From Parapedobacter deserti (GTDB lineage: Bacteria > Bacteroidota > Bacteroidia > Sphingobacteriales > Sphingobacteriaceae): 64,000 bases of DNA. A program made the position numbers and the translations under genes. This document shows, piece after piece, positions 24,264-33,231 of the stretch (the stretch's first letter is position 1; every line of letters begins with the position of its first letter). The notes under the pieces are model-generated. The model did no database searches. It was not told the origin of the DNA and saw only the letters and a list, made by a program, of their open reading frames with translations. The stretch lies in NCBI RefSeq assembly GCF_042646065.1, contig NZ_JBHRTA010000003.1, positions 124,001-188,000 of the forward strand, given 5' to 3'.

Positions 24264-25036
24264 CTATTCATCCCTTAAACTCTTCGTCGGATTCGTCAAC
24301 GCGGCCTTAATGGCCTGGGAACTCACGGTAAGCAGGGCGATGACCATCGCGCCGGCCCCAGCCAGCGCAAACACCCACCAATGCAGCTCGGTGCGGTACT
24401 GGTAATTGGAGAGCCAGTCGCTCATCATCCACCAAGCGATGGCACGAAGGTCATTAGTGAAAAATTGAGCCACTGCCGTACCATCAGCTGTTGTTGGTTC
24501 TCGTATGCCTCAAAAGGAGCAAGCCAGTCGAATTGATAAGTGCTGTTCTTTGGCAGGTCTTTCACCACGCCGGATATCAAGTGGTTGTCTTTGTTGTCGA
24601 TCCTGACCGTTTTGCCTAAGGCCGGTTCCTTCCCAAAGAGCCGCTCTGCCGTAGACTGGGTGGTGACCAGGTCATTCGGTTTCTTTATGGCGGTTGCCCT
24701 GTCGCCTTCCACAAATTGCAGCGCAAATATATCCATGAAATCAGGCTCTGCATAGTAGCCCTTTTGGTAGATGCCTTGGTCATCAACACTGAATAATGAC
24801 GACTGCTTCCACGCCACACGGGCGGCGTACTTAATGCCCGGTATTTCTTCTTTAATCGCAGGGCCCAACAATCCCGGAACCCCATCAAAGACGTTAGAAA
24901 TGCCGTCAAACGTCTGCTTCGACTTTACGATGTAGCTGTTTTCCTTGTTGGGAAATTCATCATAGCTCACCTCATCTTCCATCCACAGGAAAATGAGCGA
25001 GGCAGCGGTAATGCCTAGTTTTTTATGAAGCGTGTG
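24264..25036 (-). pseudogene. FtsX-like ABC permease remnant with large internal deletion
   Basis: Two recognisable pieces of an approximately 790-residue MacB/FtsX-type permease remain. The right piece (about 25036 to 24460) encodes the end of the first membrane helix and the periplasmic core: KLGITAASLIFLWMEDEVSYDEF..., SLFSVDDQGIYQKGYYAEPDFMDIF..., VTTQSTAERLFGKEPALGKTV and VVKDLPKNSTYQFDWLAPFEAY. The left piece (about 24455 to 24264), in another frame, encodes the last loop, the last helix and the tail (WWVFALAGAGAMVIALLTVSSQAIKAALTNPTKSLRDE, in parts). Some 500 residues between them and the first 25 or so N-terminal residues are missing. An in-frame TAG lies at 25037-25039. The damaged 5' end abuts repeat copy 3. 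A partner ATPase of this class lies at 1-284. Confidence 0.85.
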
Positions 25037-25129
25037 CTATTCGGAATCGGACACCTGCTGTTCGATATCGGACGGTATGGTTGGATTGGCCGTTGCCGAA
25101 TTACCGTGTGGGTTTATTTAATCTGTCAT
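25027..25129 (+). repeat. 100-bp repeat, copy 3, with tandem-dyad operator and the best sigma-54-like promoter
   Basis: The dyads are TATTCGGAATCGGACA (25038-25053) and TGTTCGATATCGGACG (25059-25074), centres 21 bp apart. Downstream, TTGGATTGGCCGTTGCC (25081-25097) has GG at 25083-25084 and GC at 25095-25096. That is the invariant 12-bp register of sigma-54 promoters (consensus TGGCACG-N4-TTGCW). Transcription would go right, towards the oxidoreductase gene at 25257, with a leader of roughly 150 nt. The adjoining FtsX remnant points the other way. The promoter may be live for the oxidoreductase or a relic. Confidence 0.6.
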
Positions 25130-25256
25130 TTGTTGAATTGCCTCAGTTTGTGCACTAACAAAACAACCATTTCCTGTATTACAACTGTTTTGGTTAATTT
25201 GGCCGGGGGAAAAAAAGTTTTAACAACCCACTTAGCAATAAGAGAATACAAGACGC

Positions 25257-26333
25257 ATGGAAAAGATACGTATATTGGTCGTTGGCTGCGGCAATATGGG
25301 AGCCTCCCATGCCCTAGCCTACCATCAGATGAATGAATTTGAGATCTGCGGATTGGTTGCCCGCGGTGCCAGCAAAAAGCGGCTGAACGAGCAGCTTGGG
25401 GGTGGGTACGCCTTGTTCGACGATTTTGAGAAAGCGCTGGATGACACGCGCCCGGATGCGGTTTGTATTTCAACTTATCCGGATACACACGAGATGTACG
25501 CCGTCCAGGCACTGGAGGCCGGGTGCCATGTGTTCATTGAAAAGCCACTGGCCGATACGGTTGACGGTGCAAGGCGGGTGGCCGAGGCCGCAACACGGGC
25601 GGGCAAAAAGCTGGTGGTTGGTTATATCCTGCGCTACCACCCTTCGTGGCAGAAGTTTGTCGAGCTGAGCGGCCGGTTGGGCAAGCCCCTGGTGATGCGG
25701 ATGAACCTGAACCAACAGAGCCACGGCCGGATGTGGGACGTGCACCGCAACCTGATGAATAGCCTGAGCCCCATTGTAGACTGCGGGGTGCATTACATCG
25801 ACGTGATGTGCCAGATGACCGGAAGCCGTCCGGTTCAGGTGAATGCCATCGGCGCGCGGCTCACGGACGACATCCCGGAAGGCAACTACAACTACGGTCA
25901 GCTCCAAATCCGTTTTGAGGACGGCTCTGTAGGCTGGTATGAGGCGGGCTGGGGACCGATGGTGAGCGAAACAGCTTTCTTCATCAAGGATGTCATCGGG
26001 CCAAAAGGCGCTGTTTCCATCGTTGCACGGGAAGCGGGCGCAAGCGGGAATTCCGACAGCGTATCAGCGCATACGAGAACCGAGTCGCTCCGTTTCCACC
26101 ATGCCGATATTGACAATGGAAATGCATTCATCAAAGAAGATGAGTGGATAGACCTGACGGACGAGCCCGACCATCAAGAGTTATGCAACCGGGAGCAGCG
26201 GTTTTTTCTAAAGGCAATACGGGAAGACCTGGAACTGACCGAAATGACCGAACAAGCCTTAGACAGCCTTCGCATTGCCTTTGCTTGTGATGAGTCGGTT
26301 AAAACTGGGATGCCGGTTGCGCTTCTCTCATAG
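25257..26333 (+). CDS. Gfo/Idh/MocA family NAD(P)-dependent oxidoreductase
   Basis: This 358-residue cytoplasmic enzyme has an N-terminal Rossmann fold with the dinucleotide motif VVGCGNMGASHA (about 7-18), VCISTYPDTHEMYAVQALEAG, and the EKP motif (VFIEKPLADT, about 93-102) that carries the catalytic lysine. The C-terminal alpha/beta domain includes DCGVHYIDVMCQMTG, where Asp and His normally contact the substrate. Family members oxidise or reduce sugars, inositols and sugar nucleotides, and some start 3-keto-glycoside cleavage. It stands alone, with its own promoter region upstream and a strong terminator downstream. A functional link to the nearby PUL 1 is possible but not shown. Confidence 0.92.
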   Translation: MEKIRILVVGCGNMGASHALAYHQMNEFEICGLVARGASKKRLNEQLGGGYALFDDFEKALDDTRPDAVCISTYPDTHEMYAVQALEAGCHVFIEKPLADTVDGARRVAEAATRAGKKLVVGYILRYHPSWQKFVELSGRLGKPLVMRMNLNQQSHGRMWDVHRNLMNSLSPIVDCGVHYIDVMCQMTGSRPVQVNAIGARLTDDIPEGNYNYGQLQIRFEDGSVGWYEAGWGPMVSETAFFIKDVIGPKGAVSIVAREAGASGNSDSVSAHTRTESLRFHHADIDNGNAFIKEDEWIDLTDEPDHQELCNREQRFFLKAIREDLELTEMTEQALDSLRIAFACDESVKTGMPVALLS

Positions 26334-26410
26334 CGGCGGAAGGTGCGTGTGCAACCTTAAAGTCGTGGCGGTTGAAGCAGTGAAATAACGTTACTCCATT
26401 TAAATATAGA

Positions 26411-26442
26411 AAACGCCATCTTTCTTGAGGATGGCGTTTTTT
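26411..26442 (+). terminator. Rho-independent terminator after the oxidoreductase gene
   Basis: AAACGCCATC (26411-26420) pairs perfectly with GATGGCGTTT (26430-26439) around a 9-nt loop, followed by a T-run to 26442. It lies about 80 bp after the oxidoreductase stop codon and separates it from the ECF sigma locus. Confidence 0.9.
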
Positions 26443-26610
26443 ATTGCTATTTGTTAGCTATCGGTAGCCGAGTATTCGGCGGGAATGCCAATTGACAATT
26501 CGATAATGGCGCCGCGCTCCGGTGTTTGCAAAAAATCTTTGGTTCTTGTGAAAAAAAATGGTAGCATAATAAAAATAAGTGCTGAATATTTGTAGTTTTG
26601 ACTGTTCCTA

Positions 26611-27195
26611 ATGAAAAAAGCAAGCGTTTTGACAGATTTATCCGACGAAGGTCTTGTTGGTCTGATAAAAAATGATGACCGAGCGGCTTTCGTGGCGATC
26701 TATGATAAATACTGGGAGGAGATGTATACCTGTGCCTTTCATTTCCTCCCTCATCGGGAAGTCTGTGAAGATGTGGTGCACGATGTTTTTCTGAAGCTAT
26801 GGAAATCCCGGAGAAAAATTAATATCAATTCGCTCCGTAATTTTTTGTATGTGGCCGTTAAAAACACCGTATTAAACAAAATCCGGGCACAAAGAAAACA
26901 CGTAGCCATAGCGGAACAGGAAATGCTCCTTTTGGCTTCCGAACAAGCCGATCACGAATTGGCTTTAAAAGAGATTCGCGGCATTTTTGAGCGTAGCCTG
27001 GACGACTTGCCGGATAAATGCAGACAAATTCTTATTCTTAGTAGAAAGGAGCACCTAAGTAATAAGGAAATTGCCGAAAGACTAAACATTTCAACCAAAA
27101 CCGTCGAAAATCAAATCAACATAGCCTTAAAAAGGATTAGGTGGCGTATGCAGGATTTTCTTCGCCTGCTAATTTTTTATTTTCTATTTGGGTGA
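26611..27195 (+). CDS. ECF RNA polymerase sigma factor (FecI-like)
   Basis: This 194-residue sigma factor has region 2 at about 25-90 (FVAIYDKYWEEMYTCAFHFLP, then EDVVHDVFLKLWKSR) and region 4 at about 128-182 (DDLPDKCRQILILSRKEHLSNKEIAERLNISTKTVENQI in parts). Regions 1.1 and 3 are absent, as in all ECF factors. The Bacteroidota FecI-like group pairs with a FecR anti-sigma and an STN-bearing TonB transporter, and both follow directly (27233 and 28411). It should therefore transcribe the 28411 operon when the substrate occupies SusC. The hydrophobic C-terminal tail (FLRLLIFYFLFG) is common in this group. A TAGTTTTG box lies only 11 bp before the ATG, and I do not trust it as the promoter. Confidence 0.94.
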   Translation: MKKASVLTDLSDEGLVGLIKNDDRAAFVAIYDKYWEEMYTCAFHFLPHREVCEDVVHDVFLKLWKSRRKININSLRNFLYVAVKNTVLNKIRAQRKHVAIAEQEMLLLASEQADHELALKEIRGIFERSLDDLPDKCRQILILSRKEHLSNKEIAERLNISTKTVENQINIALKRIRWRMQDFLRLLIFYFLFG

Positions 27196-27232
27196 TCCGC
27201 CACTTTGATGTGTCTTTACTGTAAAGCATGTC

Positions 27233-28207
27233 ATGAAGAACCCGCTATCAAGAGCTTTCCGTAGACCGCGACCGCAACCAGAAAATCCTGGCGTGGGACT
27301 GGATGAGGCTTTTGATTCGCTGAAGAACCGGCCCAAGATGTGGGATCGATCGAGAATGGGTGAAAAGGGTGAAGTTCGCCAAGCCGTCCTACAGCGCTTG
27401 CTGGATGATATTCAACGTGATCAGAAAAGAAATCGAAGGCTTTATCAAACTATAAGTGCGGCCGCGTCTGTTTTGCTCATTGCTGTCGTCGGCTGGTTAG
27501 GTGTTGAGTACCGTCATGAGCTCCAGCGTATCATTTTTCCAGCTGAGCTAATTGTGGTCAGTACCGGCGAAGGAGAACTCAAAACACTGACATTAAGTGA
27601 TGGGTCGGAGATTTCAATGAATGAATCGAGTACTATCCGTTACCCGTCGCGGTTCGCACGCGACAAAAGGGAGGTGATGCTGCTGGACGGAGAGGCGTTT
27701 TTTCAGGTTCAAAAGGACCCTAACAGGCCGTTTTTTGCAAGGACGAACATTACGACTACCCGCGTGCTCGGCACCTCGTTCAATATCAATGCGTATGCTT
27801 GGATGGAGACAGAACAGATCACCGTTGCGAGTGGCCAGGTCAGCATAGCAAATGAAATACTAGCGCCCAACGATCAATTGGTTTATGAAAAGGAATCGGG
27901 CATAACGAGCCGGAGAGTGGTAAAGGCCGAAGATGTAGCTTTATGGAGAGACGGGCGCCTCGCGTTTGTTGACCAGGATTTCAAGAGCGTAGCACGCATA
28001 CTTGAAAATAAGTTTGGAGTGGTCATCCAATTTGGGGATGCTGACTTGAAAGCCCTTCGCTTTACGGCCAGGTTCGAAAAGGCCGACGGCCTACTGGAGG
28101 TACTGGATCTGTTGACGCTGGCAGGCGGCGTGGAGTACCGGATTGTGCAAAATACTGTTGAGATTACTAGACCAAACCAGCAAAATAATAGGCCTATGAT
28201 GAAATAA
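27233..28207 (+). CDS. FecR-type transmembrane anti-sigma factor
   Basis: This 324-residue inner-membrane protein has a cytoplasmic N-terminal part (1-71), one transmembrane helix (about 72-92, ISAAASVLLIAVVGWLGV) and a periplasmic FecR domain (about 105-215, with ELKTLTLSDGSEISMNESSTIRYP, MLLDGEAFFQVQKDP and VLGTSFNINAYAW). It ends with a DUF4974-type C-terminal domain (about 245-320, LAFVDQDFKSVARILENKFGVVIQF). It relays the signal from the STN domain of the TonB transporter to the ECF factor encoded 37 bp upstream. The cytoplasmic segment is proline-rich and less canonical than usual (RPRPQPENPG), but the topology is complete. Confidence 0.93.
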   Translation: MKNPLSRAFRRPRPQPENPGVGLDEAFDSLKNRPKMWDRSRMGEKGEVRQAVLQRLLDDIQRDQKRNRRLYQTISAAASVLLIAVVGWLGVEYRHELQRIIFPAELIVVSTGEGELKTLTLSDGSEISMNESSTIRYPSRFARDKREVMLLDGEAFFQVQKDPNRPFFARTNITTTRVLGTSFNINAYAWMETEQITVASGQVSIANEILAPNDQLVYEKESGITSRRVVKAEDVALWRDGRLAFVDQDFKSVARILENKFGVVIQFGDADLKALRFTARFEKADGLLEVLDLLTLAGGVEYRIVQNTVEITRPNQQNNRPMMK

Positions 28208-28220
28208 CTACCCAAGAGAA

Positions 28221-28249
28221 GAAACCGAAATATGGAATATTCCGGTTTC
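28221..28249 (+). terminator. hairpin between fecR and susC (possible terminator or attenuator)
   Basis: GAAACCGAAATAT (28221-28233) and ATATTCCGGTTTC (28237-28249) form a 13-bp stem with one mismatch and a 3-nt loop, 13 bp after the FecR stop codon. No T-run follows, so an intrinsic terminator is doubtful. The stem may protect the sigma/anti-sigma transcript or limit read-through into the transporter operon. Confidence 0.5.
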
Positions 28250-28410
28250 ATAGACCCTAAGCAAGGTAACGCCAATCACTTCACTACGGGTCGTCGCGCA
28301 TTTTAAATCTGAATTATTACTAAAATAACACATTCAAAGGTAGGAAGCCTGCGTGAGTTTACCTAACTCAGACCCACGTATTGCTATGCCATTGAAAACA
28401 ATTTATTAAG

Positions 28411-31400
28411 ATGAAAAAAGCAGGAAACGTTTTTTCCTGTCTGCTAGCCATTGTATTTGTAATGAATGTGCTATTAGCACATGGACAGCTGGCGAACCAG
28501 ACGAAAATCGATGTCGATTTCAAGGACATACCACTTAAAGAAGCACTAGACCAAATACAAAGAAAGACCAATTTCAATTTCATATACAGTGAAGAGATGG
28601 TGGTCGCTCACCGGGTGACGTTATCAGCCAAAGACATGGCTGTGGCTGATATTCTCGAAAACATGCTTAGCTTGGCCGGCCTTTCCTTCGTCCAGAGAGA
28701 AACCAAACTGATCATTACCAAAAAGGCCGTTGATGCCCAAACTGTGACGAAGCCGACGTCGGTGCCAATGATGGGGATGACATCAACCCAGGTCGCAAGA
28801 ATCAAGGGGAAGGTGCTCGATAGGGGTGATGTGCCGATACCGGGGGTGACTGTGGTGTTCAAAGAGAATCGAGCTACCGCGACACAGACCGATATTAACG
28901 GCGATTACATAATTGTGGTTCCCACAAATGCTTCTACATTGGTCTTCAGCTCAATAGGTTATGTTCCGAAGGAGATCAAACCGGGTTCGGCAACGGAGAT
29001 CAATGTAATGCTCGAACAAGATGACAACACGTTGGAGTCTGTCGTAGTAACGGGAGTCTTCACACGCCGGGCGGAAAGCTTTACCGGTTCGGCGGCGACA
29101 TTCAACGCTGAGGATTTGCGTACGGTAGGAAATCAGAATGTTATTCAAAGCTTGAAGATGCTTGATCCAAGTTTTGTGCAGATTGAGAATGTTGAACTGG
29201 GCTCTAATCCCAATGTGCTGCCTGACCTGCAGGTTAGGGGCGCTAACAGCCTGCCTGACATCCGGGGTGAATACGCGGGCAGCCCCAATATGCCGCTTTT
29301 TATCTTGGATGGTTTTGAAAGCGACCTTCAGAAAATTTATGATTTGGATATCAACCGGGTAGCTTCTGTAACGATCCTCAAAGACGCGCCTGCAAAAGCC
29401 ATCTATGGGTCCCGGGCGGCCAATGGTGTGATTGTCGTGGAAACCAAACGGCCTGAAATGGGTAAATTGCGGCTGAGCTATACGGGCGATTTCAACATCA
29501 CCGCGCCGGACCTGACGTCATATCAGCTGGCTGGCGCGGCTGAAAAATTGCAAGTGGAACTCAATGCGGGGAGGTACTCCTCATCCTACTACTACAACGA
29601 TCAGCTCTTGAAGGAAGAATATAACCGGTTGTATACAGAAGTGGCTCGCGGCGTGAATACCGATTGGCTTGCGCAGCCCGTCAAGACGGCGGCTGGGCAT
29701 AAACATACACTCATGTTGGAAGGCGGCGATCCACACCTTCGCTATGGCGCTGATTTTACGTTCAATGAAATCGCCGGTGTCATGAAGGAGTCGGGCCGCC
29801 GCACGGTTTCAGGCAATGTTTACCTTTCTTACCGTGTGGACAATTTTTTGTTCCGCAACAACCTGATGGTAACCGGAAACCATGCAAACGATTCACCGTA
29901 TGGTTCGTTTTCTGCGTATTCGCGGCTGAACCCGTATTGGACACCATATGAAGAAAACGGCTCGCTCAAAAAAGTGGTGGGGCAGTTTTCTTCCGGAGCC
30001 GGCACGCCAATTAATTATTTTAACCCGTTATACGATGCGAACTTAGGTACTAAGAACTTTTCGAATTATACCGATATCATGAACAATTTCCAGGCGGAGT
30101 GGTCCATAATGGATAATTTGAAAGTCATCGGCCGGTTCGGTTATACGCATACCACAAACAAGCGCGAGGATTTTTATCCTGCCAACCATACCCGCTTTGC
30201 GGAATACGCTGCGGAGGATTTTTTCCGGCGGGGGCAATACAGCATCACCAATGGCACGGCTACCTCGATCAAATCGGACATAACGTTGAATTACTCAAAA
30301 CTGCTCGGCAAGCACTTAGTCTTTTTGAACGCCGGCTGGAACCTGTATGAAACAAAAAGTGAAAACCATGGTATGCAGGCGGAAGGGTTTCTAAACGACC
30401 GGGTAGACAACATCAATTTTGCCCGCCAGTATATGCAGGACGGCCGGCCAACAGGGACTGATGCCTTGACAAGAGAAACGGGCTTATTGTCTGCCCTCAA
30501 CTATTCGTTTGATGAACGTTACCTGGTCGACCTTACTTTCCGGAGACAGGGTTCCAGCGTGTTCGGTCTGGATAATCGGTGGGGCAACTTCTGGTCTGCC
30601 GGGATAGGCTGGAACTTGCACCGGGAGGTGTTCTTAAACAATCAAAGTTGGCTAGATCAATTCCGCTTGCGGGCGTCTACCGGTTATACCGGCAGCCAGA
30701 ATTTCAATCCCTACCAAGCGATGGCAACCTATAACTATTTTACCGATGTATACTACGACAACATTGTAGGAGCACGACTAATGGGGTTGGCCAATGATGA
30801 ACTGAAATGGCAGCAGACACAAGACTACAACTTCGGCGCAGATGTTCACCTGTGGCAACGTTTCACTTTGCGGTTTGACTATTACATCTCCACGACAAAC
30901 AACCTGTTAACCGACCTGCCGTTGCCGGGTTCGGTTGGGTTCAATACAATCAAGGAAAATCTTGGGGAAGTAAGAAACACGGGGGTCGACGCCGTAATGA
31001 GCCTCCGGGTGTTTCATGCCCCATCGACCAATAGTTTCTTGAATTTTTTCTTGAACGTTGGGGCAAACCGAAATAGACTGATGAAAATTTCTGATGCGCT
31101 GAATAGCCTGAACGATGAATTGGAAGAGGAGCGGGGCGAATCAACCCGGCCATTCGTCCGATACCGCGAGGGAGAGTCTACCTCGGCATTGTGGGCGGTG
31201 CCTTCGCAGGGGATCGACCCAATCACAGGGAGTGAAATCTTTCGCACCGCAAATGGCGAATTGACGTATGTATGGAATCCGAATGATCAAGTTGTAGTTG
31301 GGGATACCAATCCTAAACTGCGGGGGAGTTTTGGCATCAATGCGCAACATAGGGGGTGGGGATTTAACTGCGGATTTATCTATCGGATCGGCGGGCAATA

Positions 31401-31767
31401 TTACAATCAAACCCTCGTAGATCGCGTGGAGAACGTAGACATCCAGTACAACGTGGATCGCCGCGTATTTACGGACACTTGGACGGCACCTGGTGATGAA
31501 GTGCTTTATAAGCGTATTTCGGCCGTTCCGACGCGCACAAATCCAACGTCAAGGTTTGTCCAAGACCTGTATGAGCTTCAGCTGGGCTCGGTCAACGTTT
31601 CGTACGATTTTATGAACACGTCTTTCTTGGAGCGCACCGGCATGCAACGCTTGCGTGTGACGGCATTCTCGAATGATATAGCTCGGCTGTCGAACATAAG
31701 AGCGGAACGCGGGCTTGATTTTCCGTTTGCACGTACCTTCTCCCTGTCAGTACAGGCTACCTTTTAA
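28411..31767 (+). CDS. SusC-type TonB transporter with N-terminal STN signalling domain
   Basis: This 1118-residue protein has a signal peptide (1-25, LLAHG), then an STN/secretin-type domain (about 33-105: KIDVDFKDIPLKEALDQIQ, FNFIYSEEMV, LSLAGLSFVQRETKLIITKK), which contacts FecR. A carboxypeptidase-regulatory-like domain follows (about 128-205), then the linker LESVVVTGVFTRRAESFTGS, the plug (about 225-345, DLQVRGANSLPD, ILKDAPAKAIYGSRAANGVIVV) and the barrel ending FSLSVQATF. It imports an unknown ligand with TonB energy and reports occupancy to the ECF/FecR pair upstream. It is the first of a six-gene operon without any carbohydrate-active enzyme, so the ligand need not be a glycan. Confidence 0.96.
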   Translation: MKKAGNVFSCLLAIVFVMNVLLAHGQLANQTKIDVDFKDIPLKEALDQIQRKTNFNFIYSEEMVVAHRVTLSAKDMAVADILENMLSLAGLSFVQRETKLIITKKAVDAQTVTKPTSVPMMGMTSTQVARIKGKVLDRGDVPIPGVTVVFKENRATATQTDINGDYIIVVPTNASTLVFSSIGYVPKEIKPGSATEINVMLEQDDNTLESVVVTGVFTRRAESFTGSAATFNAEDLRTVGNQNVIQSLKMLDPSFVQIENVELGSNPNVLPDLQVRGANSLPDIRGEYAGSPNMPLFILDGFESDLQKIYDLDINRVASVTILKDAPAKAIYGSRAANGVIVVETKRPEMGKLRLSYTGDFNITAPDLTSYQLAGAAEKLQVELNAGRYSSSYYYNDQLLKEEYNRLYTEVARGVNTDWLAQPVKTAAGHKHTLMLEGGDPHLRYGADFTFNEIAGVMKESGRRTVSGNVYLSYRVDNFLFRNNLMVTGNHANDSPYGSFSAYSRLNPYWTPYEENGSLKKVVGQFSSGAGTPINYFNPLYDANLGTKNFSNYTDIMNNFQAEWSIMDNLKVIGRFGYTHTTNKREDFYPANHTRFAEYAAEDFFRRGQYSITNGTATSIKSDITLNYSKLLGKHLVFLNAGWNLYETKSENHGMQAEGFLNDRVDNINFARQYMQDGRPTGTDALTRETGLLSALNYSFDERYLVDLTFRRQGSSVFGLDNRWGNFWSAGIGWNLHREVFLNNQSWLDQFRLRASTGYTGSQNFNPYQAMATYNYFTDVYYDNIVGARLMGLANDELKWQQTQDYNFGADVHLWQRFTLRFDYYISTTNNLLTDLPLPGSVGFNTIKENLGEVRNTGVDAVMSLRVFHAPSTNSFLNFFLNVGANRNRLMKISDALNSLNDELEEERGESTRPFVRYREGESTSALWAVPSQGIDPITGSEIFRTANGELTYVWNPNDQVVVGDTNPKLRGSFGINAQHRGWGFNCGFIYRIGGQYYNQTLVDRVENVDIQYNVDRRVFTDTWTAPGDEVLYKRISAVPTRTNPTSRFVQDLYELQLGSVNVSYDFMNTSFLERTGMQRLRVTAFSNDIARLSNIRAERGLDFPFARTFSLSVQATF

Positions 31768-31791
31768 GTTGTTAAATAAAATGAAATAAAG

Positions 31792-33222
31792 ATGAAAGCA
31801 TATATCAACACGATATTTCTTACGTTGCTGGCAGCATCCCTGTCGTCTTGCAACGATTGGCTGGATGTCGAACCTAAATCCCAGGTGAGGGACCTGGACC
31901 TGTTTGCGACAGAAACCGGGTTCAAGGAGGCGCTAGCTGGTGTATATAGTACCTTGACCACCGAATCGCTGTATGGCCGGGAGATGACATTCGGATTGAT
32001 GGGTGTGATCGGCTACGAGTGGGACTTCCAATCGATCACATACGATCCGGACCGGATGTTTGACTACGAGAGCAGCTTGACGTCACTGAACCGAATCGAC
32101 GCGATCTGGAATGGCATCTACAACGCCATTGCCAACAACAACAAGTTGCTGGAAGAGATTGACGACAAGCGCGAAATCTTCAGCGTAGATAATTATGAAG
32201 TGATCAAAGGAGAGGCTCTCGCCTTACGCGCATTCCTGCATTTTGATGTGCTCCGGGTTTTCGGGGCAAGCCATGAAGAGAATCCAGACAAAAAGGCAAT
32301 TCCCTATTTTACGGCTTCTGGTAAGGAAGTTGCATCGCAATTGACTGTAAACGAGGTGCTCGATCTGGTGCTCGCCGATTTGGATGAAGCAGCCGAACTG
32401 TTGAAGCGAGACCCGCTGGTTACTGGGCGGACGGTGACCTCCATTGATGACAACGGCTACCTCATGAACCGGCAGGTGCACTTGAACTACTATGCAGTAA
32501 AAGGCCTGCTGGCCCGTGTTTACTTATACAAGAAAGATTACCACCGGGCGCTGGCCAATGCGATGGAGGTGATTCAATCCAATAAATTTCCATGGGTACA
32601 GCAGGCGAACCTTGTGAGCCAAAATGTTGACCTGACTTTCTCTACTGAGCATCTGTTTGCGTTGCATGTTGTACGGCTCAATACCATCTATCAGAATAGC
32701 TTTACCGCCACTGGTGGTAACAACGTGTTTTACATTGGTCAAGACACGCGGCTGGCTTACTATGATAATGCCGTGGAAGATTTCAGGTATCTATATTGGT
32801 TTACAGCCTCCAATGCAGGTGATCAATACCTAAAGAAATACCAACAGTTGGATTCGGATACATGGCCGGTCGAATACCGTAACAAAATCCCGTTGATTAA
32901 ACTGGCAGAAATGTATTTTATCGCAGCCGAAGCATTGCGGGATACCGATATGGAAGCAGCCGGGGAAATGATCAACACGGTACGGCAACACCGGGGGCTG
33001 GCCGCGATTCCGGTGGACGCCACCAATTTTGACCTCGTGCTGGCACAGGAGTTCCGGAAAGAACTGATCGGCGAAGGCCAATGGTTTTTTTTCCAGAAGC
33101 GGAAAAACACACCTAGAATACCGCGCGCGGCTAATTATGATATCATTGCGCTGAAAGGCTATAAACTGCCTATCCCAGTAAGTGAATTCAATAATGCACC
33201 AGGACGAGTTGATAATAGATAG
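31792..33222 (+). CDS. SusD/RagB family lipoprotein (ECF-controlled locus)
   Basis: This 476-residue lipoprotein has the leader MKAYINTIFLTLLAASLSSC, with the lipidated Cys at 20 followed by NDWLDVEPKS, a very common SusD start. Further marks are LFATETGFKEALAGVYSTL, ALRAFLHFDVLRVFGAS, KIPLIKLAEMYFIAAEALRDT and the late EFRKELIGEGQWFFFQKRKNT followed by YKLPIPVSEFNN. It is shorter than the PUL 1 SusD. It pairs with the SusC encoded 24 bp upstream. The stop codon overlaps an AGGAGG that can serve the next gene. Confidence 0.95.
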   Translation: MKAYINTIFLTLLAASLSSCNDWLDVEPKSQVRDLDLFATETGFKEALAGVYSTLTTESLYGREMTFGLMGVIGYEWDFQSITYDPDRMFDYESSLTSLNRIDAIWNGIYNAIANNNKLLEEIDDKREIFSVDNYEVIKGEALALRAFLHFDVLRVFGASHEENPDKKAIPYFTASGKEVASQLTVNEVLDLVLADLDEAAELLKRDPLVTGRTVTSIDDNGYLMNRQVHLNYYAVKGLLARVYLYKKDYHRALANAMEVIQSNKFPWVQQANLVSQNVDLTFSTEHLFALHVVRLNTIYQNSFTATGGNNVFYIGQDTRLAYYDNAVEDFRYLYWFTASNAGDQYLKKYQQLDSDTWPVEYRNKIPLIKLAEMYFIAAEALRDTDMEAAGEMINTVRQHRGLAAIPVDATNFDLVLAQEFRKELIGEGQWFFFQKRKNTPRIPRAANYDIIALKGYKLPIPVSEFNNAPGRVDNR

Positions 33223-33231
33223 GAGGATCTC

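Noticed and set aside
26593..26600. TAGTTTTG as promoter of the ECF sigma gene
   Set aside because: It would leave almost no leader before the ATG at 26611 and has no TTTG at the right distance.
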